Shown: positions 1 to 8,015, counted from the first letter of the stretch. The stretch: 60,116 bases of DNA from Thermoplasmata archaeon (GCA_015063225.1 SUSU01000007.1:1-60116); one strand, 5' to 3'. The notes: a model not told the origin generated them from the sequence alone. Numbers and translations: made by a program.

Positions 1-199
1 TGTCGGGAACCGCGGCATAGGCCTTCGGGGCCGTGAATAAATCGGCGGTCCTTCGGAACTAAAGAACCCCGTCCGGCTCTGAAAACTGCTTGATCTAATC
101 CAGATTTTGATGCATTCTCAGCGGATGCTATGCAAGTCTTTATCAAAATCAATGAGAATCAAGGCCTCAGACCACTGTTTTAATTGGAATAAAATGGGA
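1..199. other. Left-edge region with UUCG-capped hairpins, no supported gene
   Basis: GGCC-TTCG-GGGCC (21-33) and a second TTCG segment near 54 suggest a structured RNA or the tail of one, and a T-rich stretch ends the tRNA transcript near 190. No ORF is convincing. The truncation at base 1 prevents identification. Confidence 0.4.
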
Positions 200-277
200 T
201 GGTAGCGAGGGGTCGATTTGAACGACCGGTCTCCGGGTTATGAGCCCGACGGGATATCCTGGCTACCCTACCTCGCT
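200..277 (-). tRNA. tRNA-Met (CAT), probably the initiator
   Basis: Read on the minus strand this folds as a full cloverleaf: acceptor AGCGAGG pairing with CCTCGCT, T-loop TTCAAAT, anticodon loop CTCATAA giving anticodon CAT, and an encoded CCA. An A1-U72 pair and three consecutive G:C pairs at the base of the anticodon stem are initiator hallmarks, so initiator tRNA is favoured over elongator tRNA-Met. No intron is visible. A TATA box lies 25 bases upstream, and a T-rich stretch follows the 3' end. Confidence 0.93.
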
Positions 278-299
278 ATTGAGACACCCACACGGCTCA

Positions 300-308
300 T
301 TTTATAAA
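300..308 (-). promoter_or_regulatory. TATA box of the initiator tRNA gene
   Basis: Minus strand reads TTTATAAAA centred about 27 bases before the first base of the tRNA, the normal archaeal spacing. Confidence 0.75.
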
Positions 309-327
309 AGATTTGTTGAATGTAAGT

Positions 328-345
328 CCCTCCCGGAAGGGAGGG
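328..345 (-). terminator. Hairpin after the SCP2-domain gene
   Basis: A perfect 7-bp stem CCCTCCC/GGGAGGG with a 4-base loop sits just past the stop of the SCP2-like gene and before the tRNA promoter. The T-run after it is weak, so it may be a processing or stabilising hairpin. Confidence 0.45.
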
Positions 346-354
346 GTATGAGTT

Positions 355-687
355 TCAGAAGAATTTCTTCAGGAACATGAGGTCCTGAATCTTTCCCTTG
401 ACCACGATCTTGCGAGTGACGTAGGCCTTCATGGGGCGGAGGTCGCCGTCCAGGAGCTTGGTCATGTTCTCGACGGACGAGGACAGGGTGACGTCGGCCT
501 CGGGGATGGGCTCGCATTTGAAATCGAAGACCTTGCAGTCCTCGAAGCGGAAGGAGTACTGCTCCTCACCGAGGTCGATGTTGAAGGTCTTCTTGAGGTC
601 CTTGACCTCCTCTCTCATCTTCTCGTCCCCCTCGAGTTTCCTGTTGACTTTGTCGACGAGTTCCCTGATGCGCGGTTCCATAGTCAT
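355..687 (-). CDS. SCP2 sterol-binding domain-like protein
   Basis: A 110-residue protein whose length and layout (N-terminal helix PRIRELVDKVNRKL, a central beta region, then DLRPMKAYVTRKIVVKGKI and a hydrophobic LMFLKKFF end) match single-domain SCP2-type lipid-binding proteins. In this family the pattern around the G-D-P-M-like segment shapes a hydrophobic ligand tunnel. The start ATG at 687 has GGTGATC just upstream; an in-frame extension to 753 would run into the upstream rnhB reading frame. It follows rnhB by five bases, so the two are probably one transcript. The ligand is unknown, and soluble cytosolic location is inferred from the absence of a signal peptide. Confidence 0.75.
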   Translation of the reverse strand: MTMEPRIRELVDKVNRKLEGDEKMREEVKDLKKTFNIDLGEEQYSFRFEDCKVFDFKCEPIPEADVTLSSSVENMTKLLDGDLRPMKAYVTRKIVVKGKIQDLMFLKKFF

Positions 688-692
688 TGTGA

Positions 693-1334
693 TCACCAGT
701 CGTCGAGGGTGGTGGTGCGTGTCCTGGTCATGAGGTCCTTCACGGGCTTCCACGACCCTCTTGTATGAGGGGGTACAGTGTGATGTTCATTAATCCAGTT
801 TTCTACGAAATGCTTGGTGGCGGGGTCCGACGGGTACCCGGAACCAACGTCGATGCCGATCTCGCGCTTGATGTCCTCGATCATCCTGTCCCTGGTAACC
901 TTGGCCATTATCGAGGCGGCGGATACGGCGGGGAAGATCACGTCGGCCTTGTTGCGGGCATCCACGGCGACGCCTCCGGCCATCTGGGAGAGGATGTTGC
1001 CGAACCTCTCGGTGTTCACCTCCGGACAATCCACCTGCACGATGTCGCAGGGGTGTATCCCGATGGCCCTGGCGAAAAGGGACATCTCGATCTCGTTGAG
1101 GTTGTTCCTCGTCATGGCGTCATCGAGGTCCGCTGCGGATATGGGCACGACCTCCCAGAAATCCGCGGTCTCGGCGATACGGTCGTACAGCTTCTCCCTC
1201 TGGAGGGGCGTGAGCTTCTTGGAGTCCTTCACCCCGAGATCCCTGAGCTTCTCGGGGTCCGTGCACCATACGGCGCCGACGACGAGGGGCCCGACCATGG
1301 GTCCCCTGCCGGCCTCGTCCAATCCGCAGATCAT
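693..1334 (-). CDS. rnhB: Ribonuclease HII
   Basis: Cleaves the RNA strand of RNA-DNA hybrids and removes single ribonucleotides from DNA. The 213 residues have the family order: N-terminal ICGLDEAGRGP carrying the first acidic pair (Asp6, Glu7), the HPCDIVQVDCPEVN strand with the third acidic residue, and VDARNKADVIFPAVSAASI with the last. Length equals the archaeal norm. A TATA box centred 26 bases before the ATG suggests a leaderless transcript shared with the SCP2 gene downstream. Confidence 0.95.
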   Translation of the reverse strand: MICGLDEAGRGPMVGPLVVGAVWCTDPEKLRDLGVKDSKKLTPLQREKLYDRIAETADFWEVVPISAADLDDAMTRNNLNEIEMSLFARAIGIHPCDIVQVDCPEVNTERFGNILSQMAGGVAVDARNKADVIFPAVSAASIMAKVTRDRMIEDIKREIGIDVGSGYPSDPATKHFVENWINEHHTVPPHTRGSWKPVKDLMTRTRTTTLDDW

Positions 1335-1356
1335 GCGTCTCCCAATCCCCTGACCG

Positions 1357-1364
1357 CATAAAAG
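1357..1364 (-). promoter_or_regulatory. TATA box of rnhB
   Basis: Minus strand reads CTTTTATG, centred about 26 bases before the rnhB ATG, which predicts transcription starting at or next to the start codon. Confidence 0.6.
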
Positions 1365-1431
1365 AGAGACGCAGGAAAAACACCACTTACCAAGAATCCC
1401 GTTATCAACCTATTTATTGGTTGGCAATTAC

Positions 1432-1440
1432 GGTTTAAGT
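1432..1440 (+). promoter_or_regulatory. TATA-like box of mptA
   Basis: GGTTTAAGT centred about 27 bases before the mptA ATG. A CAACC/GGTTG inverted repeat (1406-1410, 1419-1423) lies immediately upstream and could be an operator. Confidence 0.45.
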
Positions 1441-1463
1441 ATTCCATACATTACCCCTTTCTC

Positions 1464-2369
1464 ATGGCACTTATGTGCGATGTTCAGTACGGACAGGGTT
1501 CGTCCGGGTTCGACCTCTCCAAGGTCGGGGTCTCCGGAGTCCGCAAGCCCGTCGTTCTGGCACGTCCCGGAATCAACAGTCCTGACAGCAGCGTCGTCGT
1601 CTGCAGCTTCGACATCTTCGTCGACCTCCCCGCCCGCCAGCGCGGTTCCCACCTGTCCCGCAACGTCGAGGCTCTCAGGGCGGTCGCCGAGGAGAGCGTG
1701 TCCCGTCCCTATTCCAACCTCGAGGACCTCGCCACCGAGATCGCGAAGATCCTCCTCGAGAAGCACGAGTACGCCCAGAATGTGTATGTGGATGTCACCG
1801 CGGAGTATTTCCGCCCCTCCGTCACCCCTTCGGGAAGGAGCACGACCGAGTCGTGCATCCTCCTCGCCGGAGCCGTCGGTCACCGCGGTCAGGGCATCAT
1901 GAAGAAGATCGGAGTCAGGGTGACCGGCATGACCGCCTGTCCCTGCGCCCAGCAGACCGTCGGCGAGATGCTGAACATCGAGAACCCCGGCTTCCCCCTG
2001 ATGTCCCACAACCAGAGGAACGTCTGTACCATCATCCTCCAGCACGACGACGGTGTCCACATCGAGGCCGACGACCTCATCGATATCGCCGAGAAATCCG
2101 TCTCCACCCCCACCTTCGAGCTCCTCAAGAGGGAGGACGAGGGCAGTGTGGTCATCAATGCCCACACCAACACCCGTTTCGTGGAGGATGTCGTCCGCAA
2201 CGGACTCACGCTCGTCGTGAAGAACTATCCCCACCTCGCCGGCAACACCTTCGTGAAAGTGTGCAGCGACTCCGAGGAGTCCATCCACAAGCACAACGCG
2301 TATGCCGAGCGCACGGCCACGATGGACGACCTCCGCGAAGAGGTCGCCAAGAACATCATCGCCGAGTGA
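1464..2369 (+). CDS. mptA: GTP cyclohydrolase MptA/FolE2 type
   Basis: A 301-residue member of the GTP cyclohydrolase IV/IB superfamily, which opens the GTP ring to a dihydroneopterin product, the first step to methanopterin, folate-like or preQ0-derived compounds. The start LSKVGVSGVRKPV and the core GMTACPCAQQ (residues 155-164, metal-ligand cysteine region) are family signatures, and length fits archaeal MptA. The gene stands alone between divergent rnhB and a convergent nuclease. Methanomassiliicoccales are reported to lack the methyl branch of C1 reduction, so the product may serve archaeosine or another pterin here (inference). The nearby archaeosine gene at 4641 fits that idea. Confidence 0.92.
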   Translation: MALMCDVQYGQGSSGFDLSKVGVSGVRKPVVLARPGINSPDSSVVVCSFDIFVDLPARQRGSHLSRNVEALRAVAEESVSRPYSNLEDLATEIAKILLEKHEYAQNVYVDVTAEYFRPSVTPSGRSTTESCILLAGAVGHRGQGIMKKIGVRVTGMTACPCAQQTVGEMLNIENPGFPLMSHNQRNVCTIILQHDDGVHIEADDLIDIAEKSVSTPTFELLKREDEGSVVINAHTNTRFVEDVVRNGLTLVVKNYPHLAGNTFVKVCSDSEESIHKHNAYAERTATMDDLREEVAKNIIAE

Positions 2370-2409
2370 TTCCAAAACAACACATGTCAGGCTGGGGTGC
2401 CAGAGCACC

Positions 2410-3171
2410 TCAGTCCTGGCATTTTTCCAGTTTCTCTTTCGTTATGGAGATGTCCTCGAGGTAGACGTCCTCGGGGCATTCCAGACCGTCCACGTGTCCG
2501 GTCCAGTAGACGACAACGCCGGGGCCGAACAGTTCGGTGTAGGGGATGAGCTGGCGGGTGGCGTTGTAACGGAACTCGATGGCATCCCCGAACGAGGCCT
2601 TGCTCTCGATCCAGAAGATCTTGTGGCCTTTGTACATCATCGGTTCCTCGAGCAGGCAGTCGGGGGTCTTCGTGCCCTCCTCGCGGCGGTCGTTCTCGGT
2701 GGTGTACTTTATGCCCTGGGAATCGAGCCACTCCCAGAGGAGGGACTCCCCCCAGCGTCCGCGTTCGCGGCTGCGGGCATCGGCGGCGGGGGAGAAGACG
2801 AGGTCGGCCTCCCTGGCCTCGATGAGCTCTTTCGCGGTCTGCTTCGAGTTGAGGAGCGAGGGGTCGTTGACGTACTCCCAGAACACCTTCCTGGGGGTCC
2901 CGTGCTTCTCGAAGATGGTCTTGGCGACCAGGATCGGGGGCATCTTGCGGGAGTCGGCTATCTCCAGGAACGTCCTGCCGGCGTTCCACTCAGCGAGCAT
3001 CTTGGATGCGTCCCTGGTGAGGATGTAAGCCTTCTTGCGGACGTAGCGGGTGGTCTTCTGGTTGATGAGCGTCTCGAGGAGGCGTCTGTCGTAGCCCTCG
3101 GCCTCGAAGGCATCGACGTCGGCGGCCGTGTGCAGGCCGTCGTAGAGGCGCTTGTACTCTCCGTACTCCAT
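2410..3171 (-). CDS. TPD-domain nuclease-like protein (archaeal homologue of CDIN1/C15orf41)
   Basis: A 253-residue protein with an N-terminal helical HTH-like part (about 1-120) and a C-terminal PD-(D/E)XK-like core. The core shows the diagnostic KTPDCLLEEP segment followed by KIFWIESKASFG, giving the D...ExK catalytic pattern, and GRWGESLLWEWLDSQGI before it. This is the TPD family, whose human member CDIN1 is mutated in congenital dyserythropoietic anaemia type I; archaeal members have no established role. The ATG follows the flavoprotein gene? no: it lies just 4 bases from that gene's stop on the same strand, downstream of it, so both are probably co-transcribed. A nuclease or nucleic-acid-binding role is inference from the motif. 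Confidence 0.8.
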   Translation of the reverse strand: MEYGEYKRLYDGLHTAADVDAFEAEGYDRRLLETLINQKTTRYVRKKAYILTRDASKMLAEWNAGRTFLEIADSRKMPPILVAKTIFEKHGTPRKVFWEYVNDPSLLNSKQTAKELIEAREADLVFSPAADARSRERGRWGESLLWEWLDSQGIKYTTENDRREEGTKTPDCLLEEPMMYKGHKIFWIESKASFGDAIEFRYNATRQLIPYTELFGPGVVVYWTGHVDGLECPEDVYLEDISITKEKLEKCQD

Positions 3172-3175
3172 CTGA

Positions 3176-4543
3176 TCACTGGAGGTTCCTGACGAGCTCG
3201 TCGGCGGCTTGGAGGACTACATCCCTGACCATGGAAGTCGGGGGGCAGTAGGCGTTCTCGGCCTGGACGATGAACTCCTCGGCGGTCATGCCGTTGAGGA
3301 CCGCGGAGGTAATCCAGTTGATACGGCCGGTGGCGTCCTCCCCGGAGATGATCTGGGCACCGACGAGGCGGTGGGTGGCTGCGTCGGCCATGAGTTTGAC
3401 GGTGAGTTCCTTGTGGCCGGGGAAGTAGCGGGCGCGGCTGTAGCCTGAGGCCTTGCCGGAGGCGAGCTTCGCACCGTACCACGAGGCGAGTCCGAGGGAC
3501 ATGCCGGTACCGGCGATCTGCATGTCGCCGATGACGGACACCCAGGGGGCGACGACGGGGCCGAACTTGGCGTCCCCGCCGGCGGCGTTGATGCCGGCGA
3601 CCCTTCCCTCGCGGACCGCGGAGGATCCGAGCTGGGACATGGTGGGGCCGGGGTAGACGGCCGACTGGCACTGCATGACGTCGCCGCAGACGTAGACGTC
3701 GGGGACGAGCCTGCCGTTCTTGTAGGCCTGCAGGGTGGGGGCGGCGACGAGGGCACCGAGCTGTCCGATGTCGAGGCCGATCATCATGGCGAGGTCGGTG
3801 TTGGCGCGGACGCCGGTGGCGAAGATTACCGCATCGCAGGGGTAGTCGACACCGAGGGAGGAGACGCTCTCCACCTTTCCGTTGCCGTTGACCGCCTGCA
3901 CGGGGGCCTTCATGACGAACTTGACGCCGATGGACTCGAGGTAGGCCTGGATGGGGTCCGCCATGTCCTTGTCGGCGATGCGGGGGATGACCTGGTCCAT
4001 CATCTCGATGACGGTGACGTCCTTCCCGGCCCCGACGAGCTCGTAGGCGAGTTCCAGGCCGATGACGCCGGCACCGGCGATGACGATCTTCTTGCGGTCC
4101 TTGATGTAAGCCTCGATCTCCTTCCCGCCCTTGACGGTGCGGATGGTGAAGACGCCGGGGAGGTCGGTGCCCGCGATCGGGGGTATGAAGACCTTGCCGC
4201 CGGTGGCGAGGATGAGCTTGTCGTATTCGACGGTCTTGCCGTCGACGGTGATGTTCTTGACGACGGGGGCACCGCGGGGCATGTCCCAGGCGGCGGCCTC
4301 GACGTGGGTGGCGGTCCTGATGGTGATGTTCCTCTCCTTGGCGTACCACTCGGGGGTGTGCATGATCATGCCGTCCCAGCTGGATTTGCCTCCGAGGACC
4401 CAGGGGATCATGCAGGGGGAGTAGGCGACGTCCACGTCGTCGGTGTAGACCGTGATCTCCGCTTCGGGATCGGTCTCGCGGGCGGCGGAAGCGGCGGACA
4501 TGCCGGCCGCACCGGAGCCGATAACGATGATTTTCTTTGCCAT
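3176..4543 (-). CDS. FAD/NAD(P)-dependent CoA-disulfide reductase or NADH oxidase-like flavoprotein
   Basis: A 455-residue two-dinucleotide-fold flavoprotein. It has an FAD-binding GSGAAG at residues 9-14, an active-site cysteine in YSPCMIPW (Cys44, the position used by CoA-disulfide reductases and NADH oxidases), a second dinucleotide fold around VIAGAGVIGLELA, a VYVCGDV FAD motif, and a C-terminal dimerisation domain. The start at MAKKIIVIG is preceded by GGTTACC; an upstream in-frame extension to 4609 has no support. Substrate (CoA disulfide, polysulfide, oxygen) cannot be told from sequence; a redox-stress role is likely for a strict anaerobe. Confidence 0.87.
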   Translation of the reverse strand: MAKKIIVIGSGAAGMSAASAARETDPEAEITVYTDDVDVAYSPCMIPWVLGGKSSWDGMIMHTPEWYAKERNITIRTATHVEAAAWDMPRGAPVVKNITVDGKTVEYDKLILATGGKVFIPPIAGTDLPGVFTIRTVKGGKEIEAYIKDRKKIVIAGAGVIGLELAYELVGAGKDVTVIEMMDQVIPRIADKDMADPIQAYLESIGVKFVMKAPVQAVNGNGKVESVSSLGVDYPCDAVIFATGVRANTDLAMMIGLDIGQLGALVAAPTLQAYKNGRLVPDVYVCGDVMQCQSAVYPGPTMSQLGSSAVREGRVAGINAAGGDAKFGPVVAPWVSVIGDMQIAGTGMSLGLASWYGAKLASGKASGYSRARYFPGHKELTVKLMADAATHRLVGAQIISGEDATGRINWITSAVLNGMTAEEFIVQAENAYCPPTSMVRDVVLQAADELVRNLQ

Positions 4544-4588
4544 GATGGTAACCTGTCCGCTCCATGAAAGGTACCGTAGATAAAGTTG

Positions 4589-4604
4589 GCGCACGCGCGC
4601 GTAC
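4589..4604. other. 16-base strictly alternating purine-pyrimidine tract
   Basis: A GC-rich strictly alternating tract that ends eight bases before the TATA box of the archaeosine gene, in the divergent promoter region. Similar tracts at 23875, 29320 and 35242 also lie close to TATA boxes. Confidence 0.6.
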
Positions 4605-4611
4605 CCCATAG

Positions 4612-4619
4612 TTATAAAT
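4612..4619 (+). promoter_or_regulatory. TATA box of the archaeosine radical SAM gene
   Basis: TTATAAAT centred 25 bases before the ATG at 4641, so the message is probably leaderless; no ribosome-binding site precedes the ATG. Confidence 0.75.
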
Positions 4620-4640
4620 CGGCGGGCTTATCGGCGAGGC

Positions 4641-5639
4641 ATGAAGAACAAGAGACTTCCCAACGAGCCCGAGGCCTGTTGGAAGGAGAAGGACATGGCG
4701 TCGGGGGAGACCGTCCCTGCCATGGTGGCCATCCTGCGCACCAACGGGTGCTGCTGGGCCAAGGCCGGGAGCGGGGGGTGCACGATGTGCGGATACCGTT
4801 CCGCCTCCCTCAGCAACGTCACCTCCGAGGACCTCAACTCCCAACTGGATGCGGTTCTCGAGAAGTACGACGGCGAGCCTTTCGTCAAGCTTTATACCTC
4901 CGGGTCGTTCCTCGACGAGAACGAGATCCCCATGGACGTGAGGGAGAGGGTGTTCGAGGAGTTCAAGGGATGCAGGAGGCTCCTGTTCGAGAGCCGTCCG
5001 GAGTTCGTCACCGCGGACTCCGTCTCCACCCTCCCGTCTAACACCACGGTCGCGTTAGGTCTCGAGTCCTCCGATGAGGACGTGCTCGTCAAATGCATCC
5101 ACAAGGGCTTCACCGCTGCACAGAGCCAGGAGGCCGGGATGAGGATCAAGGACGCGGGTCTGATGGTGAGGACATACCTCCTCCTGAAGCCCCCCTACAT
5201 GAACGAGACGAACGCCATCGCCGATGCCGTGAACTCTGCCCGTTTCGCGGATCCGTTCTCCGACGAGATCTCCGTCAACCCCCTGAACGTCCAGCACGCC
5301 ACCGTCGTGGAGAGGCTGTGGAAGAGGGGGGAGTTCAGGAGCCCGTGGATATGGAGCCTCATAGATGTGTTCAGACAGCTGTCTGGCACAGTGAACGCGA
5401 GGCTCATGTCGTCCCCTTCCGGGGGAGGTTCCCAGAGAGGTGTCCACAACTGCGGCAAATGCGACCAGGAGGCCCTCGCCGCCGTCGAGAGGTTCAGCTA
5501 CTCCCAGGACGTCCGCGACCTCGCTGTGTCATGCGAATGTAAATCTACTTGGGAGCGCTATATGGCCGCAGAGAGGATGCTCGGGACCGCCGCCGACATC
5601 GGCCGGTCCTTCGACAGCGACCTCATCATCAGGATGTGA
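4641..5639 (+). CDS. raSEA: Archaeosine biosynthesis radical SAM protein RaSEA
   Basis: A 332-residue radical SAM protein. The cluster-binding region GCCWAKAGSGGCTMCGY (residues 37-52) has the long first spacing typical of the Elp3-like/RaSEA group rather than the plain CxxxCxxC. RaSEA acts with ArcS to convert the preQ0-lysine adduct at tRNA position 15 to archaeosine. Further family features are ESRPEFV and VALGLESSDEDV in the barrel and a C-terminal CGKCDQ segment. No arcS or tgtA is adjacent. The alternative, an uncharacterised Elp3-like radical SAM protein, is less likely. Confidence 0.8.
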   Translation: MKNKRLPNEPEACWKEKDMASGETVPAMVAILRTNGCCWAKAGSGGCTMCGYRSASLSNVTSEDLNSQLDAVLEKYDGEPFVKLYTSGSFLDENEIPMDVRERVFEEFKGCRRLLFESRPEFVTADSVSTLPSNTTVALGLESSDEDVLVKCIHKGFTAAQSQEAGMRIKDAGLMVRTYLLLKPPYMNETNAIADAVNSARFADPFSDEISVNPLNVQHATVVERLWKRGEFRSPWIWSLIDVFRQLSGTVNARLMSSPSGGGSQRGVHNCGKCDQEALAAVERFSYSQDVRDLAVSCECKSTWERYMAAERMLGTAADIGRSFDSDLIIRM

Positions 5640-5652
5640 GATACTGGCTGAC

Positions 5653-5985
5653 TTGACCGAATTCGACATCAAAAGGGGCTTCTTCAAGAACGTCGACGGG
5701 GACGGACTCAAGAACATCATGGCCGAGGTCTTCGGCAGCGCTTCCGTCGAGGGCGACCGCGTCGTCTCCAAGTACGGCGTCATGGCCCGCATCGAGGCGA
5801 AGGTCATCTCCAAGGCCCTCCTCGGCGTCGCCACCGAGAACGTCGCCGACACCTCCAAGCTCACCGATGAGGAGATCATCGATTCCAAGCGCAAGCTGAA
5901 CGACTTCCTTTTCCAGTGCACCGGTTTCACCGCGAAGGACCGTCAGAAGCGCGCCAAGGACAAGGCGAAGAAAGGCGAGCTCTGA
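5653..5985 (+). CDS. DUF5611-like small conserved protein
   Basis: About 110 residues with a compact alpha/beta core (FDIKRGFFKNVDGDGLKNIM, then VMARIEAKVISKALLGV) and a lysine-rich C-terminus ending RAKDKAKKGEL. It resembles the DUF5611 family known from Thermoplasmata and methanogens; function unknown. No ATG is available: TTG at 5653 is the best start, with GTGAG overlapping the stop of the preceding gene at 5636-5640 as a possible ribosome site. The spacing of 13 bases from the RaSEA gene suggests co-transcription. Confidence 0.6.
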   Translation: MTEFDIKRGFFKNVDGDGLKNIMAEVFGSASVEGDRVVSKYGVMARIEAKVISKALLGVATENVADTSKLTDEEIIDSKRKLNDFLFQCTGFTAKDRQKRAKDKAKKGEL

Positions 5986-6013
5986 GGGACCGCACCGCTT
6001 TCTAAACCTCTTA

Positions 6014-6028
6014 TCCCCTATAAGGGGA
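6014..6028 (+). terminator. Hairpin after the DUF5611 gene
   Basis: TCCCCT/AGGGGA stem of 6 bp with a 3-base loop, followed at 6036-6042 by a T-run. It separates the DUF5611 transcript from the ribosomal operon. The T-run also forms part of the next TATA box. Confidence 0.45.
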
Positions 6029-6037
6029 AGGCCATTC

Positions 6038-6045
6038 TTTTTATA
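6038..6045 (+). promoter_or_regulatory. Probable TATA box of the ribosomal protein operon
   Basis: TTTTTATA, predicting a start near 6065-6070. An alternative weaker box, GTTTAGAT at 6064-6071, directly follows the alternating tract TACGCGCGT (6057-6065). Confidence 0.5.
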
Positions 6046-6067
6046 GTACATACGGCTACGCGCGTTT

Positions 6068-6238
6068 AGATTGGACATTCCTATGTCCGACCAGACGCAT
6101 CGGGCAATGCTCCGGCAACCCACAATCCTTCCATGCCGAGAACGGCGTTTTCGGGATGGACGCGGCGCCACGGTCGGATGTAGAGGCGTTCGTCTGAAAT
6201 CGCGAGGTTAGCGAAGATACCCTCGCAGGTGTGATAAC
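6068..6238 (+). promoter_or_regulatory. Structured 5' leader before rpl3
   Basis: About 170 bases separate the predicted start from the rpl3 ATG, while other promoters here give zero to 20 bases. The leader holds a perfect hairpin GGACAT/ATGTCC with a 4-base loop (6073-6088) and a GCGAGG/CCTCGC stem (6202-6226) whose right arm ends next to the ribosome site GGTGTGAT. No ORF of convincing composition lies in it. It could carry autogenous control by a ribosomal protein or be a separate small RNA (inference). Confidence 0.45.
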
Positions 6239-7234
6239 ATGCCGCAAATGAGACGCCCGAGAAAGGGATCCAGGGCATACGGCCCTAGGAAGAGAGCAAA
6301 ATCGCAGACACCCAGGTTGGATTCCTGGCCCGAGATCAGCGGAACCCCCAAGATTCAGGGATTCGCCGGATACAAGGCCGGAATGACCCATGTCTTCGCG
6401 GTTGACAAGAGAGCAAAGAGCACGACCTCCGGAATGGAGGTCCAGACTCCCGTGACCGTCATCGAGGTCCCTCCCATGAGGATCGCCGCGGTGAGGTTCT
6501 ACGAGTCCACCATCTACGGACTGAAGACCTCCGGTGAGGTCTGGTCCGACGACGTCGACCCCCTGCTGGAGCGCCGCGTGCACGTCCCCAAGAGGGCCGC
6601 GCCCGACTTCTCCCGCTACGAGAACGCCGACATCGAGGACGTCCGCGTCCTCGCCTACACCCAGCCCAAGCTGCTGAAGGGTGTCCCCAAGAAGGTCCCC
6701 GACCTGATGGAGCTCCGCATCGGCGGAGGTTCCGTCTCCGACCGCGTCGAGTACGCCAAGAGCATCCTCGGCAAAGAGGTGGCCCTGACCGACTTCGCCC
6801 AGGAGGGCGCACTGATCGATGTCATCGCCATCACCACCGGTAAGGGATTCCAGGGAGTCACCAAGAGGTGGGGAGTCAAGCTCCTCTCCCACAAGAACAG
6901 CAAGCACCGCCGCGGAATCGCCAACCTCGGTCCTAAGCGCCCCGGTTACGTCCGCAGCACCGTGCCCGCCTCCGGTCAGATGGGTTACCACCAGAGGACC
7001 GAGCTGAACAAGAAGATCATGCGCGTCGGAACCGACGGCAACGAGGTCAACCCCAAGGGCGGTTTCCTCAACTACGGCGAAGTCCAGGGTGCCTACATCC
7101 TGGTCCGCGGATCCGTCCCCGGCCCCGCCAAGAGGCTCATCCGCCTCAGAGACGCCACCAGGGTGCCCGCCAAGGCCGACCAGAGCGCTGCCGAGATCAC
7201 CTACGTCTCGGTCCAGTCCCAGCAGGGGGCCTGA
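6239..7234 (+). CDS. rpl3: 50S ribosomal protein L3 (uL3)
   Basis: First gene of the ribosomal cluster, 331 residues, the archaeal long form. The basic N-terminus MPQMRRPRKGSRAYGPRKRAK and the core TGKGFQGVTKRWGVK, KHRRG and GPKRPGYVRSTVP segments, which thread toward the peptidyl-transferase centre in known structures, are intact. A GGTGTGAT ribosome site precedes the ATG. The long leader upstream is described separately. Confidence 0.97.
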   Translation: MPQMRRPRKGSRAYGPRKRAKSQTPRLDSWPEISGTPKIQGFAGYKAGMTHVFAVDKRAKSTTSGMEVQTPVTVIEVPPMRIAAVRFYESTIYGLKTSGEVWSDDVDPLLERRVHVPKRAAPDFSRYENADIEDVRVLAYTQPKLLKGVPKKVPDLMELRIGGGSVSDRVEYAKSILGKEVALTDFAQEGALIDVIAITTGKGFQGVTKRWGVKLLSHKNSKHRRGIANLGPKRPGYVRSTVPASGQMGYHQRTELNKKIMRVGTDGNEVNPKGGFLNYGEVQGAYILVRGSVPGPAKRLIRLRDATRVPAKADQSAAEITYVSVQSQQGA

Positions 7235-7238
7235 TTGA

Positions 7239-8015
7239 ATGACCACAACCACTGTTTACTCCGTGAAGGGCGAGTCCGCCGGAACCGTCGAGGTCCCCGC
7301 CGCCTTCGCCACCGCCTACAGGCCCGACCTCATCAAGAAGGCCGTCCTGGCCGCCGCCGCCAACAGCAGGCAGCCCTACGGTCCCAACAAGATGTCCGGC
7401 ATGAGGCACTCCGTCAGCACCTGGGGTAAGGGACGCGGTGTCGCCCGTGTCCAGCGTCTCCACGACGGAAGCCGCGCCACCCAGTCTCCCAACAACATCT
7501 CCGGTCGCAGGGCCCACCCCCCGAAGGTCGAGAAGATCTGGGAGCAGAAGGTCAACAAGAAAGAGGCCAAGCTGGCCCGCATGTCCGCCCTCGCCTGCAC
7601 CGCCTGCGCCGAGTGCGTCCGCGCCCGCGGCCACCAGTTCGACGACAAGGTCACCTTCCCCGTCGTCGCCGAGGATGCCCTGAACGAGGTCGGCACCGCC
7701 GCCGAGGTCATGCAGTTCTTCGACGCCATCGGAATTGGCTACGACGTCGACCGCGCCAAGGACGGAACCAAGATCCGCGCCGGCCGCGGAAAGATGAGGG
7801 GCCGCAAGTACCGCACCCCTGTCTCCGTGCTTATAGTAATATCTGATAAAGAGAGGAACGCCGCCGTGTTCAAGGGAGCTAACAACCTCCCCGGTGTGCA
7901 GGTCGAAGAGATCAGCACCCTCAACACCGCCCTCCTCGCCCCCGGTGGAGACGCCGGCCGCCTGGTCGTCTACACCAAATCCGCCATCGAAGAGATCGGA
8001 GCGTGGACAGAATGA
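7239..8015 (+). CDS. rpl4: 50S ribosomal protein L4 (uL4)
   Basis: 258 residues. The globular domain plus the extended arginine-rich loop STWGKGRGVARVQRL, which lines the peptide exit tunnel, are both present. It starts four bases after rpl3 and its stop overlaps the next ATG, so translation is coupled. Confidence 0.97.
   Translation: MTTTTVYSVKGESAGTVEVPAAFATAYRPDLIKKAVLAAAANSRQPYGPNKMSGMRHSVSTWGKGRGVARVQRLHDGSRATQSPNNISGRRAHPPKVEKIWEQKVNKKEAKLARMSALACTACAECVRARGHQFDDKVTFPVVAEDALNEVGTAAEVMQFFDAIGIGYDVDRAKDGTKIRAGRGKMRGRKYRTPVSVLIVISDKERNAAVFKGANNLPGVQVEEISTLNTALLAPGGDAGRLVVYTKSAIEEIGAWTE

Noticed and set aside
4544..4609. N-terminal extension of the flavoprotein to 4609
   Set aside because: No ribosome site, and the extension MGYARVRQLYLRYLSWSGQ overlaps the divergent promoter; the family starts at the FAD-binding strand.
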